This document shows positions 1 through 10,419 of a stretch of 34,762 nt of DNA, piece after piece; the first letter of the stretch is position 1; each line of letters opens with the position of its first letter. Origin of the DNA: Psychrobacter sp. (GTDB lineage Bacteria; Pseudomonadota; Gammaproteobacteria; Pseudomonadales; Moraxellaceae). A program made the translations under genes and the position numbers. Below the pieces are notes generated by a model. It was not told the DNA's origin and did not search any database. It saw only the letters and a list, made by a program, of their open reading frames with translations. The stretch lies in assembly GCF_018260395.1 (NCBI RefSeq), contig NZ_JAGLBC010000010.1, positions 1 through 34,762 on the forward strand, written 5' to 3'.

Positions 1-428
1 CATTCTAAAATTTCACTTGATCTTAATTATTAATAGCTTGTTAAATTTTACATTTGTAATATATAATTACCAATTATAAATGTTAATATCTGAACTTATT
101 AAACAATATCGACACCTCTTTATTCCTTTATCCAATATGGCTATTAATTATTCAACCTTTTAGTGGTTATAAAGCTTTTATGAAAAGTTTTAATCTAGTT
201 TCGAGCTATATCTAATAAATTTTGTTAATTCATAGGTATGGTATATATAGTCTGATCCATAATAGAAGTAAGCAATAAATAACTCATTTAGCAGATTTTA
301 CAAATATTGAACATATACCTTTCTCATCGTTGCTAAAGTAAAAATAATTTTAATGTTGTATTATTTTTTTAGCGTATCCTGTTTGAAAATATTTACTTAT
401 GATGACCCACTACTTAAGGTTTTTTTTC

Positions 429-1892
429 ATGAAATACTCGCACCTTTTCATTGCTATTAGTTTAACTATATCTGGTTTACTTATTGCCGGTTGCGACAAA
501 AAAGACGAGGCGGCAAATGCTGCCGCTGCCCAGCAACAAATGCCCCCTGCTGTGGTGAATGTCATTCCTGTAAAATTTCAAACCGTTCCTATGGTTCATG
601 AGTTCTCTGGTCGAACAGCCGCTTATGAGGTTGCTGATATAAGACCTCAAGTAACTGGGGTTGTAGATGAAATTCTTTTTCCTCAAGGCCGTATGGTACA
701 AAAAGGACAACCATTGTATCGAATCAGTCCTGAAAACTATCAATCAAGTGCGGGTGCTAATCAGGCAGCAGTTCAACAAGCTGAAGCAAATGTTCAAACC
801 GCCAAAGCAAGTTATAACAATGCGCTTGCCAATATTGAGTCTCAAAAAGCTTTGCTTCAGCAAGCACAGGCGGACGCACAAAGATTACAACCTTTAGTCT
901 CGCAGCAAGCGATTTCGGCTCAGCAATATGAGCAGGCTCTTACTCAATTAAAAACCGCTCAAGCAGGTTTAAACAGTGCCCAAGCAGCAGCACAGCAAGC
1001 ACAAGCGAATATTGCCAGTGCTCAAGCGGCAGTTAATACCGCAAAAGCTCAACTATCGGGTACGCAATTAGATTTGAGCCGCACCATAGTTAGGTCGCCT
1101 ATCTCTGGTATCTCTGAGCGCTCAAATGTAACAGCAGGGGCATTGGTAAATGCAAATCAGGCCAATCCTTTGGTAACTATCTCTAAAATTGACCCCATTT
1201 ATGTGGATATCAGTCAATCTTCATCTGAATTATTAAAGTTAAAACAGCAGCAAGCTATGGGTTCAGTACAAGCAGGTAGTAGCACTGTTGAACTGATATT
1301 AGAAGATGGATCAACTTATCCAATTCGAGGCCAACTGTCTTTGGCTGAAGCCAAGGTGGACCAAAGCACAGGCGCTGTTACATTACGCGCCATTTTTAAA
1401 AATAGCGGCTACATGCTTTTGCCTGGCATGTACGTGAAAGCTCGCCTTATTCAAGGCTTAGTCAATAACGCAGTCTTATTACCACAAAGCGCCATAATTC
1501 GTACGCCTAAAGGTGAGACTCAAGTTTATATCGTAGACAAAGACAATAAGATTCAAGTTCGCAATGTCAAAATCGATGGCACTTATCAAGGTCAATGGAT
1601 TGTAACTGAAGGTCTTCAATTGGGTGATAATATAGTTGCTATAGGTGGCTCAAAAGTTAAGCCTGATCAACAAGTGGTTAGTAAGCCTTATGTACCTACA
1701 TCTAATGAAGCCGCCGTCCTAAATCAAGGTCAGGGTCAAGCTCAGTCCCAACCTCCAATGGCTGCAAAACCTGAAATGGCTGCAAAACCTGAAATGGCTG
1801 CAAAACCTGAAATGGCTGCAAAACCTGGAATGCAAAATGGCCCTGTAGCGCCTCAGGCTAAAAATATGCCTGAAAAAGACGCTACAAAATAA
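429..1892 (+). CDS. RND efflux periplasmic adaptor (membrane fusion) lipoprotein, AcrA/MexA/AdeI-like
   Basis: ORF 399-1892. The internal ATG at 429 gives a lipoprotein signal (MKYSHLFIAISLTISGLLIAGC). Coiled-coil hairpin and lipoyl/beta-barrel motifs (RTAAYEVADIRPQVTGVV, LDLSRTIVRSPISG) are typical of AcrA/MexA. An RND pump gene follows immediately. Confidence 0.93.
   Translation: MKYSHLFIAISLTISGLLIAGCDKKDEAANAAAAQQQMPPAVVNVIPVKFQTVPMVHEFSGRTAAYEVADIRPQVTGVVDEILFPQGRMVQKGQPLYRISPENYQSSAGANQAAVQQAEANVQTAKASYNNALANIESQKALLQQAQADAQRLQPLVSQQAISAQQYEQALTQLKTAQAGLNSAQAAAQQAQANIASAQAAVNTAKAQLSGTQLDLSRTIVRSPISGISERSNVTAGALVNANQANPLVTISKIDPIYVDISQSSSELLKLKQQQAMGSVQAGSSTVELILEDGSTYPIRGQLSLAEAKVDQSTGAVTLRAIFKNSGYMLLPGMYVKARLIQGLVNNAVLLPQSAIIRTPKGETQVYIVDKDNKIQVRNVKIDGTYQGQWIVTEGLQLGDNIVAIGGSKVKPDQQVVSKPYVPTSNEAAVLNQGQGQAQSQPPMAAKPEMAAKPEMAAKPEMAAKPGMQNGPVAPQAKNMPEKDATK
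1758..1829 (+). repeat. 18-bp in-frame tandem repeat, 4 copies (atggctgcaaaacctgaa), encoding MAAKPE x4
   Basis: Read directly: units at 1758-1775, 1776-1793, 1794-1811 and 1812-1829. The last unit ends gga instead of gaa. Confidence 0.97.
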
Positions 1893-1921
1893 CTCAAAAA
1901 TAGGCAGACTAGGAAAACATC

Positions 1922-4900
1922 ATGTCGAGATTTTTTATTAACCGCCCTATTTTTGCTTGGGTGATTGCCATTATAGTCATGCTGATGGGTATCATTTCGG
2001 TCATTAATTTACCGATTGAACAATACCCACGCATTGCACCGCCTACTATTAGTGTCAGCGCTAACTACCCAGGAGCCAATGCTCAGACGGTTCAAGACTC
2101 AGTGGTTCAGATTATCGAGCAACGCATGAAAGGCTTAGATGGCTTAATGTATATGTCCTCTAGCTCCTCTTCAAATGGCGCAGGCTCTGTAACGTTAACT
2201 TTTGAGAACGGAACGGATCCAGATACCGCTCAAGTTCAAGTTCAAAACAAACTGCAAGCAGCCATGAGTTCGTTACCTGAAACGGTTCAGCGTCAAGGGG
2301 TCAATGTTAATAAGTCTTCTAGTAGCTTTTTAATGGTACAAGCCTTTGTCTCTGAAGATGGTTCAATGGATCGCTCGGATATTGCTGACTATGTTGCCTC
2401 GAATATCGTTGATCAAATTAGCCGTGTAGAAGGCGTCGGTGATGTTAATTTATTTGGTTCTTCTTATGCGATGCGCGTCTGGCTAGATCCTGCTCGCCTT
2501 CGTAGTTATAATTTAGTGCCCTCTGATATAGTAAATGCTATTCGAGCTCAAAATGCTCAAGTATCAGCGGGTCAATTAGGTCAAGCCCCTGCCAATACCA
2601 ATCAACAAGTTATTAACGCTACGGTAAGTGTTCAAAGCTATTTAAAAACGCCAGAAGAGTTCTCAAACATATTGGTTAAAACCGATGGCACAGGGGCTCA
2701 AGTACGCTTAGGAGATGTGGCTAGGGTCGAAATAGGTAGTGAAAACTACGGTGTCGTCGCCCTATATAATGGCAAAGAGGCTGCCGGACTTGGTATCTCA
2801 CTTGCTCCAGGCTCAAACGCTCTTGAAACCCGTCAGTTGGTTGCTGAACGTATGGCGCAGCTTGAAACCAATTTTCCAAAAGGCTTAGTTGCCGTCGTGC
2901 CTTATGACACCACCCCATTCGTTAAGCTATCTATTGAACAAGTGGTTCATACCTTGATTGAAGCGATTGCTTTGGTATTTGTGGTTATGTTTTTGTTCTT
3001 GCAAAACTGGCGCGCCACGATTATTCCAACCCTTGCTGTTCCTGTGGTTCTATTAGGTACATTTGCAGTATTGTATGTAGCCGGATTTAGTATTAACGTG
3101 TTGACCATGTTTGCAATGGTATTGTCTATTGGTCTACTGGTAGATGATGCCATTGTTGTTGTCGAAAACGTGGAGCGCATTTTAGAAGAAAATCCTGACA
3201 TTTCCGTCAAAGATGCCACATTAAAATCTATGGGCGAAATTAGTAAAGTGGTCATCGGTATCGCCTTAATTTTATCTGCAGTCTTCGTACCTATGGCCTT
3301 CTTTGGTGGATCAACTGGTGTAATTTACCGTCAGTTCTCAATTACTTTAATTACCAGCATGGTGTTGTCAGCTATTGTGGCTTTGGTTTTCACCCCTGCA
3401 CTGTGTGCAACCTTGCTCAAGCGTCAAAAAAATCATGGTGAAGATAAAAAAGGCTTCTTTGGTTGGTTTAACCGTAGTTTTGATAAAGTTAGTAAATCGT
3501 ATGAGCGTTTTATAGGTAAAAGTATTAAGCTAAAATGGTTATATTTATTAGGCTATGCGGCAATAATAGGCCTTATGACGGTGGTCTTCCTTCGTATTCC
3601 TGGATCATTTTTGCCAGAAGAAGATCAGGGTATTATGTTTACCTTAGTACAGTTGCCCTCAGGATCCACTTTAGATGAAACGCAACAGGTCCTGGATAAA
3701 GTACGAACCTATTATAATACCCAAGAAAAAGATAACGTAGCCTCTGTGTTTACAGTGGCTGGTTTTAGTTTTGCAGGCCAAGGTCAAAATATGGGCCTGG
3801 CTTTTGTGCGCTTATCAGATTGGGCAGATAGGAGTGGCAAGGAGAATACAGCCCAAGCTGTGGCTGGACGTGCAATGGGTTATTTCTTTACCCAGCTTAA
3901 TGAAGCTCAAGTGTTTGCCATTGTTCCTCCTGCAATTACAGAGCTTGGTAACGCGAGTGGTTTTGACTTAATGCTTCAAGATGTGGGTAACTTAGGACAT
4001 GAAGGGTTGCTCGATGCACGTAACCAACTGCTTGGTATGGCTGCGCAAAATAAACAAGTGGCTGGCGTGCGTCCTAACGGTCAAGAAGATGCACCTCAGC
4101 TAAAAGTCAATATTAATCAGCAACAAGCGGCAGCTTATGGTCTAGCTATTAGTGATATTAATAGTGTCTTATCAACTGCTTGGGGCTCATCTTATGTCAA
4201 CGACTTCGTAGATAGAGGTCGTATTAAACGTGTCTTTGTTCAGGGCGAAGCCGATAGCCGTACCAATCCTGAAGACATTAATAAATGGTATGTACGCAAT
4301 AATGCTGGTGAAATGATTCCTATGGGAGGCTTTTCAACCAGTGAATGGGAGAATGGTTCACCAAGATTGACACGCTACAACAGCTTCCCCTCTATGAATA
4401 TCCAAGGAAGTGCAGCTCCCGAATTAAGTACCGGTGAAGCTATGGCAGCTATGGAGCAAATGGTTGAACAGCTACCAGCCGGAGTGGGCTTTGAGTGGAC
4501 AGGTATGTCACTTGAAGAACAAAAATCTGGTGCTCAAGCGCCGATGTTATATGCTTTATCTATATTGGTTGTTTTTTTATGTTTAGCCGCACTATATGAA
4601 AGCTGGTCGATTCCATTCGCTGTATTATTAGTAATTCCACTTGGGGTACTTGGTGCAGTAATGCTGACTTGGTTTAGAGCTTTTGCCAACGATATTTATC
4701 TACAAGTAGGTTTATTAACTGTGGTAGGCTTGTCAGCGAAGAACGCTATTTTGATTATTGAGTTTGCTAAAGAGCATCAAGAGGAAGGCTATAGTTTGCG
4801 TGAAGCGGTAATGACTGCAGCTAGACAGCGCTTGCGCCCTATTATCATGACGTCATTGGCTTTCGGTTTTGGTGTGGTTCCTTTATACTTAGCTACAGGT

Positions 4901-5149
4901 CCTGGTGCCGGTAGTCAAAACGCCATTGGTACTAGTGTGGTTGGGGGAGTAATAACCGCAACACTATTAGGTATCTTCTTTATTCCTATGTTCTATGTGT
5001 GGGTACGCTCTTTTTTTAAGTATAAGCCTAAGGGTCCTAATAATGACTCAGGTACAAATGCTGATCAGTCTCATGCTGCACGTGCTACTTTAGCGACTGC
5101 AACAAGTGCAGACTCTACCCCAGCTAATTTTGGAGACAACACTCAATGA
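1922..5149 (+). CDS. RND multidrug efflux permease, AcrB/MexB/AdeJ-like (HAE1 family)
   Basis: 1075 aa starting [36 protein letters not shown]. Contains typical HAE1 features ([43 protein letters not shown]). Confidence 0.97.
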   Translation: MSRFFINRPIFAWVIAIIVMLMGIISVINLPIEQYPRIAPPTISVSANYPGANAQTVQDSVVQIIEQRMKGLDGLMYMSSSSSSNGAGSVTLTFENGTDPDTAQVQVQNKLQAAMSSLPETVQRQGVNVNKSSSSFLMVQAFVSEDGSMDRSDIADYVASNIVDQISRVEGVGDVNLFGSSYAMRVWLDPARLRSYNLVPSDIVNAIRAQNAQVSAGQLGQAPANTNQQVINATVSVQSYLKTPEEFSNILVKTDGTGAQVRLGDVARVEIGSENYGVVALYNGKEAAGLGISLAPGSNALETRQLVAERMAQLETNFPKGLVAVVPYDTTPFVKLSIEQVVHTLIEAIALVFVVMFLFLQNWRATIIPTLAVPVVLLGTFAVLYVAGFSINVLTMFAMVLSIGLLVDDAIVVVENVERILEENPDISVKDATLKSMGEISKVVIGIALILSAVFVPMAFFGGSTGVIYRQFSITLITSMVLSAIVALVFTPALCATLLKRQKNHGEDKKGFFGWFNRSFDKVSKSYERFIGKSIKLKWLYLLGYAAIIGLMTVVFLRIPGSFLPEEDQGIMFTLVQLPSGSTLDETQQVLDKVRTYYNTQEKDNVASVFTVAGFSFAGQGQNMGLAFVRLSDWADRSGKENTAQAVAGRAMGYFFTQLNEAQVFAIVPPAITELGNASGFDLMLQDVGNLGHEGLLDARNQLLGMAAQNKQVAGVRPNGQEDAPQLKVNINQQQAAAYGLAISDINSVLSTAWGSSYVNDFVDRGRIKRVFVQGEADSRTNPEDINKWYVRNNAGEMIPMGGFSTSEWENGSPRLTRYNSFPSMNIQGSAAPELSTGEAMAAMEQMVEQLPAGVGFEWTGMSLEEQKSGAQAPMLYALSILVVFLCLAALYESWSIPFAVLLVIPLGVLGAVMLTWFRAFANDIYLQVGLLTVVGLSAKNAILIIEFAKEHQEEGYSLREAVMTAARQRLRPIIMTSLAFGFGVVPLYLATGPGAGSQNAIGTSVVGGVITATLLGIFFIPMFYVWVRSFFKYKPKGPNNDSGTNADQSHAARATLATATSADSTPANFGDNTQ

Positions 5150-6963
5150 CGCCCTCTTATAAATCGAAAATAAACCTTAAAGGTCGAGCCATGAGTGCAC
5201 TTGCTATGAATATATCTACTAAATGGGCACAAATATTTGGTCTATCAACTTTGACACTTGCTATTAGTGCGTGTCAAACAGTGCCTATGTCAGATGCTAA
5301 TCCAGTAGTTGCTCGTCCAAATATTCCCTTGTTACCGGGACAAAACTATGAGCTTTATGGCAATAATCAAGTACCTTCAAGTCTTGCTGCGGTCCGTTGG
5401 CAGAGCTTCTATACTGATCCTAAGCTTAAAGCACTCATTCAATTAGGCTTAGATTATAATAAAGATGTTAAGCAGACGGTTTTGGCCATACAAAGAGCTC
5501 AAGCCCAATATCGTATTACAGATGCTAGTGATGCGCCTAATGTAGTTTTAAATGGACAATATTCTTACGGCGCTACCAATATTAGAGACCGTAATCCGAA
5601 TGACAGCTTTAATGTGGGTCTAGGGTTAGCCGCTTATGAACTTGATTTCTGGGGTAAAGTTTCAAGCTTAAAAGATCAAGCTTTGCAAAACTATCTTAGT
5701 ACCACTGCAGCTCGTGATACTGCTCAGGTTAGCTTGATTGCTAATATTGCAAGAAGTTATGTAGACCTAAGCTATCAGCAAAAGCAACTTGAATTAGCGA
5801 TAAGTACTTTGAAGACTCGTGAAGAATCTCTACGTATTACTAAGGCTCGTTTAGATGCTGGTATTGACTCAAAAGCCCCGTCTTTACAAGCAGCAGCTTC
5901 TGTTGAAACTGCACGCATTGCTGCTTTAAATGCACAAAGTGGTGTTTTAAAGGCAAGAAATGCACTTAAGTTTTTAGTAGGTGCTCCAATCTCAGATGAC
6001 ATGCTACCGGCGCCAGCTGTCTCTTCGATTGCATCCAATCAAGTACTAAGTGCAGGTTTACCCAGTGATTTACTACGTTATCGCCCCGATATTTTACAAG
6101 CTGAATATAACTTAAAAGCCGCAGGGGCCAATATTGAGGTGGCTAGAGCTGCTTATTACCCTTCAATTAGTTTGACTGGTAATCTAGGTTATTCCAGTAG
6201 CGATTTATCTGACTTATTTAAGAGCAATGCTTCAAGTTGGTCATTTGGCCCTTCAATTCGGTTGCCTTTATTTGATGCAGGTCAACGTGACGCCAATTAT
6301 GAAGTGGCACAAATCGAACGTGATCAAGCTGTTGCAAGGTATGAAAGCGCTGTTGAAACTGCCTTCAGGGAAGTTAATGACGTTTTGGCTGATCGAGCTA
6401 CTTTAGATCAAAGAACCCAAGCTCAGTACCGCTTACAAGAAAATTATCAAGGGCTATTTGATATCTCTGATGCACGCTTTAAGGCTCAAGTTGATGACTA
6501 TCTAGCTGTCCTTGATGCACAACGTTCACTGTTCTCAACTCAACAATCTATATTAAATTTAGAACAAGAACGTCTTAATAATCAAATTGCTTTATATCAA
6601 GCATTAGGTGGTGGTGCTAACTTAGGACCTGTTATAGTGCCAACTTCAAAGTATTACAACTTAGTAAATGTGTTAGAAGCTAAAAGCAATAAACAAATAG
6701 CTGCTCAAGCCATTGAAGCAAGTACTGGTCCAATTATTTTAACGCCTGAACAAGCATATGCTATTGAGGCCAATCAACCGGTTAACGTGGTTAAACAAAA
6801 AGAACTAACCCCGGTAGATATTAACAATGATAATAATACCGATGCTTATATTTCTGTGGTTGAAAATTCACCTAACACTGCCGGATCTAACGCATCAGGA
6901 TCTAATGTAGCTGGATTTAAAGTAATAAAGACTAAAGAAGAAGTTAAGGTTGTTAAACCATAA
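5146..6963 (+). CDS. RND efflux outer-membrane lipoprotein, OprM/AdeK-like (NodT family), with a C-terminal extension of about 120 aa
   Basis: ATGA overlap with the pump gene stop codon. Lipobox (LAISAC). OprM motifs ([69 protein letters not shown]). An in-frame alternative ATG is at 5191. Confidence 0.94.
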   Translation: MTPSYKSKINLKGRAMSALAMNISTKWAQIFGLSTLTLAISACQTVPMSDANPVVARPNIPLLPGQNYELYGNNQVPSSLAAVRWQSFYTDPKLKALIQLGLDYNKDVKQTVLAIQRAQAQYRITDASDAPNVVLNGQYSYGATNIRDRNPNDSFNVGLGLAAYELDFWGKVSSLKDQALQNYLSTTAARDTAQVSLIANIARSYVDLSYQQKQLELAISTLKTREESLRITKARLDAGIDSKAPSLQAAASVETARIAALNAQSGVLKARNALKFLVGAPISDDMLPAPAVSSIASNQVLSAGLPSDLLRYRPDILQAEYNLKAAGANIEVARAAYYPSISLTGNLGYSSSDLSDLFKSNASSWSFGPSIRLPLFDAGQRDANYEVAQIERDQAVARYESAVETAFREVNDVLADRATLDQRTQAQYRLQENYQGLFDISDARFKAQVDDYLAVLDAQRSLFSTQQSILNLEQERLNNQIALYQALGGGANLGPVIVPTSKYYNLVNVLEAKSNKQIAAQAIEASTGPIILTPEQAYAIEANQPVNVVKQKELTPVDINNDNNTDAYISVVENSPNTAGSNASGSNVAGFKVIKTKEEVKVVKP

Positions 6964-7072
6964 TGTTAAGTAATAGCTTTAAATCTTAGCGTAATATTAA
7001 ACTTGTAGGTAAGTTATTTTAGTAAGAAGTTGAATTGATTATTAACTGATATTTATGTCGCTAACACAAAAA

Positions 7073-7097
7073 GGCGCTAATATATTTAGCGCCATTT
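7073..7097 (+). terminator. Rho-independent terminator-like hairpin after the RND operon
   Basis: Perfect 8-bp stem GGCGCTAA (7073-7080) / TTAGCGCC (7086-7093), followed by ATTTTC. Confidence 0.65.
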
Positions 7098-7177
7098 TCA
7101 TACAAAAAATTTGATTAACTCTAGATAAAATTATCTAACAGATTTGAGAGAGATAAACTTTAAACCAAGTATTGCTA

Positions 7178-7483
7178 TTAATCGGGTAAATCGTGCCTAA
7201 TGTGATCTGGACTCAAGCCAAAAGAAAACACAAAGGTAGCTACTAAGCTATTCACAATGATAAAGGCCACATCAATAGCCTCATGACCCATTATCAAACG
7301 ACTCAACAAAGCTGATATCAGCAGCATAATTACAAAAAATATTGCTAAATACATTTTAATCTTGGGGTGAGTAAGGCTGTATCGTTGCTCTGGTTTAGGG
7401 CCTTTTTCTAAAAAGTAAAGGCGAATAGCCCACCCTGCCCCATAAGCCAACGCACCCATTAATAAATAGTTCAAAAAACCCAT
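7178..7483 (-). CDS. Small integral membrane protein, function unknown
   Basis: 101 aa with about three hydrophobic helices, in an intergenic slot with no competing ORF. Confidence 0.65.
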   Translation of the reverse strand: MGFLNYLLMGALAYGAGWAIRLYFLEKGPKPEQRYSLTHPKIKMYLAIFFVIMLLISALLSRLIMGHEAIDVAFIIVNSLVATFVFSFGLSPDHIRHDLPD

Positions 7484-7632
7484 TTTTTATCCTATTTGGC
7501 CAATCTATTCTTTAATTACTATTGTTAAATTTAGCGCTACGTTTTACTTGATAAATTAAAAACTTGATAGCTTAATAACTTGATAGCTTGGCTATGTAAT
7601 TACTTAATCCAACTGACTATAAATCACTAAAT

Positions 7633-8229
7633 TTAACTTTCTACCTTGCCAGCAGGCTTGATAGTGATATTACCCACATCATCTGATTCCTTCTTAGAGC
7701 TTTGTGATAAATCTTCAGCTGGTTTATCATCGCATTCTACTTTATATATCGTATTAGCACCTTGTAAGATATAACCCAAATAAGGACTATCTAATGTTGG
7801 GTCAATATTAACATAAGCTTGCTTAACCTGCGCCACTACAAACACTCTATCAGGTCGACCGATAATTCCATCGACATTATTTGAATCAATAGAGAAATAT
7901 TTAGAAACTTTGTCTAAATCAATGGGCTCAAGTGGCTCAGGGTCATCCCAAACTCTATTGGCAGATTGAGGTTCTTTCATTTGCATCACTAAGCCCTGTG
8001 CTTGCTGACTGACTTTAATCTGTGCAGGCTCGTCATGGCTAACTGTATAACAACCAGAAAACATTTCAGCATATTTTTTTATGCTATCGGCAGAGTTTTG
8101 CGGATTGGTAGCAGATTCATGTGTCACTGTATGATCTGGGGCTTCTGATTTATCACAACCTGACATCACTAGTGTCATACCTGTAAGTAGCAGAGTCGAA
8201 GATATTATAGATAAAGAATATGGTTTCAA
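7633..8229 (-). CDS. Putative lipoprotein, function unknown
   Basis: 198 aa. Signal peptide with lipobox MTLVMSGCDKSE. Confidence 0.75.
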   Translation of the reverse strand: MKPYSLSIISSTLLLTGMTLVMSGCDKSEAPDHTVTHESATNPQNSADSIKKYAEMFSGCYTVSHDEPAQIKVSQQAQGLVMQMKEPQSANRVWDDPEPLEPIDLDKVSKYFSIDSNNVDGIIGRPDRVFVVAQVKQAYVNIDPTLDSPYLGYILQGANTIYKVECDDKPAEDLSQSSKKESDDVGNITIKPAGKVES

Positions 8230-8449
8230 AACAAAATTCCAGTAGATAATGATAAAAGACTTGGCTCAAGCTAAGTTGGCCTAATAACCAATTATATAGT
8301 TTGCAATAAAGCACTGCCATTGTATTACTGTATTTTAACAAACTTCATTTCTTTATGATGTATGTTATCGAATATATTAACCGCTTCTTGTAAATTAAAA
8401 GCTGTATATTTGCTATACTAGATGCTAAATTTTTGACATTTTTAAAGTA

Positions 8450-10240
8450 ATGCGAGTCGCTATGTCTGTTCTTAACGCTAAGCCAAATACCACTATTGCA
8501 TTTACCGATGGGGCATGTAAAGGTAACCCTGGACCTGGTGGATGGGGTGCATTTTTGGTACTCAGTGATGGACAGCAGGTCGAGCATTTTGGTGGCGAAG
8601 AACATACTACCAACAACCAAATGGAATTAATGGGTGCCATTATGGCGCTTGAAAAAAGTCCACATGACCAACATCTAGAGATTTGGACAGACTCAAGCTA
8701 TGTCAAAAATGGTATTACCTCATGGATTAAAGGTTGGAAAAATAAGGACTGGAAAACTTCAGCTAATAAACCTGTAAAAAATAAAGAATTATGGCAACGT
8801 CTAGATGCCCTTCAAGCACAACGTGATGTCAGTTGGCACTGGGTAAAAGGCCATGCTGGTCATGAAGGCAATGAAAAAGCTGATGAACTTGCCAATCGTG
8901 GTATTTTATCTTCTTCTGAATCTGCCAGTTCTAATGCTAATTATGACAATGAGCTTAAAAAAAAACTAAATAGCGCCTCTATCGCTTTAAATTCTTGTAC
9001 AGATATAGAATCATCTGCTCAATTAAACGAGCAACCAGATCCAGATAACGCAATGAGACCTACAAGTAATATGAATAATCTAGAAAATATCAATTCGCAA
9101 ACAAACCATAACCCTAAAAACGATATTGGTTCTGAAAAAGACAACAGTTCAAAAACTACAACAGACTGGCTAGATAATGATCCTTTAGGATTTGATGAAA
9201 GCATTGAGGATAGCCTATCCGCAGTAGATGAAATGGACATGTCGATGTCAACTTTAATACCTCAAGCAAACTATAAAATACCCTCTACATTCCCTAACAA
9301 CGAATTACAGGTTTCAGATCAGTTAAAAGATGATGACATTAAGTTTGATGGAGATACTAGTCGAGCCAATCCTCACTTCAAAGCATTATTACCTGAGCCA
9401 ATTAATAGAGGCATAACCGGTCGTCAGCTAATAATGGATACTGAAACTACTGGTCTTGATGCGTTAAAAGGCGATAGAGTGATTGAGGTAGGTATAATCG
9501 AGTTAATAAATCGCAAGTTTACTGGGGAAAAACTTCACGTCTATATTAATCCTGAACGTGGCATGGACGATGAAGTAATTCGAGTTCATGGTATTACAGA
9601 AGCTTTTTTAGCAGACAAACCTAAATTTAAAGATGTCGCTAAGCCACTTTATGAGTTTATGCTAGGTGCTGAAGTTATCGCACATAATGCTTCATTTGAT
9701 ATGAGCTTTTTATCAATGGAGTTTGATAAGGTTGGGTTGACAGACTTTGCTGAGAAAATTACGGTTACCGATTCCTTGGTAATGGCCAAACAGCAATACC
9801 CTGGCCAAAAGAATACTTTGGATGCTTTGGTACGCCGTCTTAATGTAGGTAAAATGGATCGCACCTTCCACGGCGCTTTATTAGACTCTGAGATTTTGGC
9901 AGAAGTTTATTTGGCCATGACTGGGGGACAAGTCGCTCTAGCGATTGATGAAGATACGCAATCTGAAGGTGAAGGATCACATGCAGATTTTAGTCAATTA
10001 GCTTCTCAAATATTAAGCGCTAAATCTCAGATAAACGATCATGTAAACTGGGTAGCAAAGCTATTAAAAAAATATCCTAAATTGGCTGAAACTCAAGGTA
10101 TTGGCTGTTTCTATTCTATTAATGAAGCCAGCACAGCCACTAACCTGCTGTTCCAAAAACCTTTATTTAGTCAAAGTTCTCAAAATAGCACGAGTGTCAT
10201 AGATGCTGATTTAGCCAATAACTTATTTATTTCATCGTAA
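8450..10240 (+). CDS. rnhA-dnaQ: Fused RNase HI - DNA polymerase III epsilon (DnaQ) 3'-5' exonuclease
   Basis: N-terminus has the RNase HI acidic residues in context ([48 protein letters not shown]). C-terminal half has the DEDDh exonuclease motifs ([32 protein letters not shown]) and a TGGQVALAI segment where E. coli epsilon has TGGQTSMAF. No stop codon occurs between the two halves. The alternative start at 8462 gives MSVLNAK. Confidence 0.93.
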   Translation: MRVAMSVLNAKPNTTIAFTDGACKGNPGPGGWGAFLVLSDGQQVEHFGGEEHTTNNQMELMGAIMALEKSPHDQHLEIWTDSSYVKNGITSWIKGWKNKDWKTSANKPVKNKELWQRLDALQAQRDVSWHWVKGHAGHEGNEKADELANRGILSSSESASSNANYDNELKKKLNSASIALNSCTDIESSAQLNEQPDPDNAMRPTSNMNNLENINSQTNHNPKNDIGSEKDNSSKTTTDWLDNDPLGFDESIEDSLSAVDEMDMSMSTLIPQANYKIPSTFPNNELQVSDQLKDDDIKFDGDTSRANPHFKALLPEPINRGITGRQLIMDTETTGLDALKGDRVIEVGIIELINRKFTGEKLHVYINPERGMDDEVIRVHGITEAFLADKPKFKDVAKPLYEFMLGAEVIAHNASFDMSFLSMEFDKVGLTDFAEKITVTDSLVMAKQQYPGQKNTLDALVRRLNVGKMDRTFHGALLDSEILAEVYLAMTGGQVALAIDEDTQSEGEGSHADFSQLASQILSAKSQINDHVNWVAKLLKKYPKLAETQGIGCFYSINEASTATNLLFQKPLFSQSSQNSTSVIDADLANNLFISS

Positions 10241-10419
10241 TTAATAGCTTGAATAATCTTTTATTATTCCAAAACGAATTGTTAGTGGTTATTGCTTGAT
10301 AAGACCAATTATAATAAAGTGAGTGATACGCAATAAGGACATACTCGCGTACCTTTTTAAATAAAGAATAATTATTTAAATTAAAGATAATATGGACTCC
10401 TAAATTAAGCGATAATTAT

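Noticed and set aside
61-78. AT-rich inverted repeat TATAATT-ACC-AATTATA upstream of the RND operon
   Set aside because: A 7-3-7 palindrome of only A/T in an AT-rich leader is expected by chance. Too far from the start codon to call an operator.
7561-7589. Short repeats (aacttgatagctt x2) between the two small envelope genes
   Set aside because: Only two short AT-rich copies. Likely simple-sequence slippage with no evidence of function.
8345-8640. Minus-strand ORFs 8345-8620 and 8425-8640
   Set aside because: Antisense to the conserved RNase HI N-terminus. No domain.
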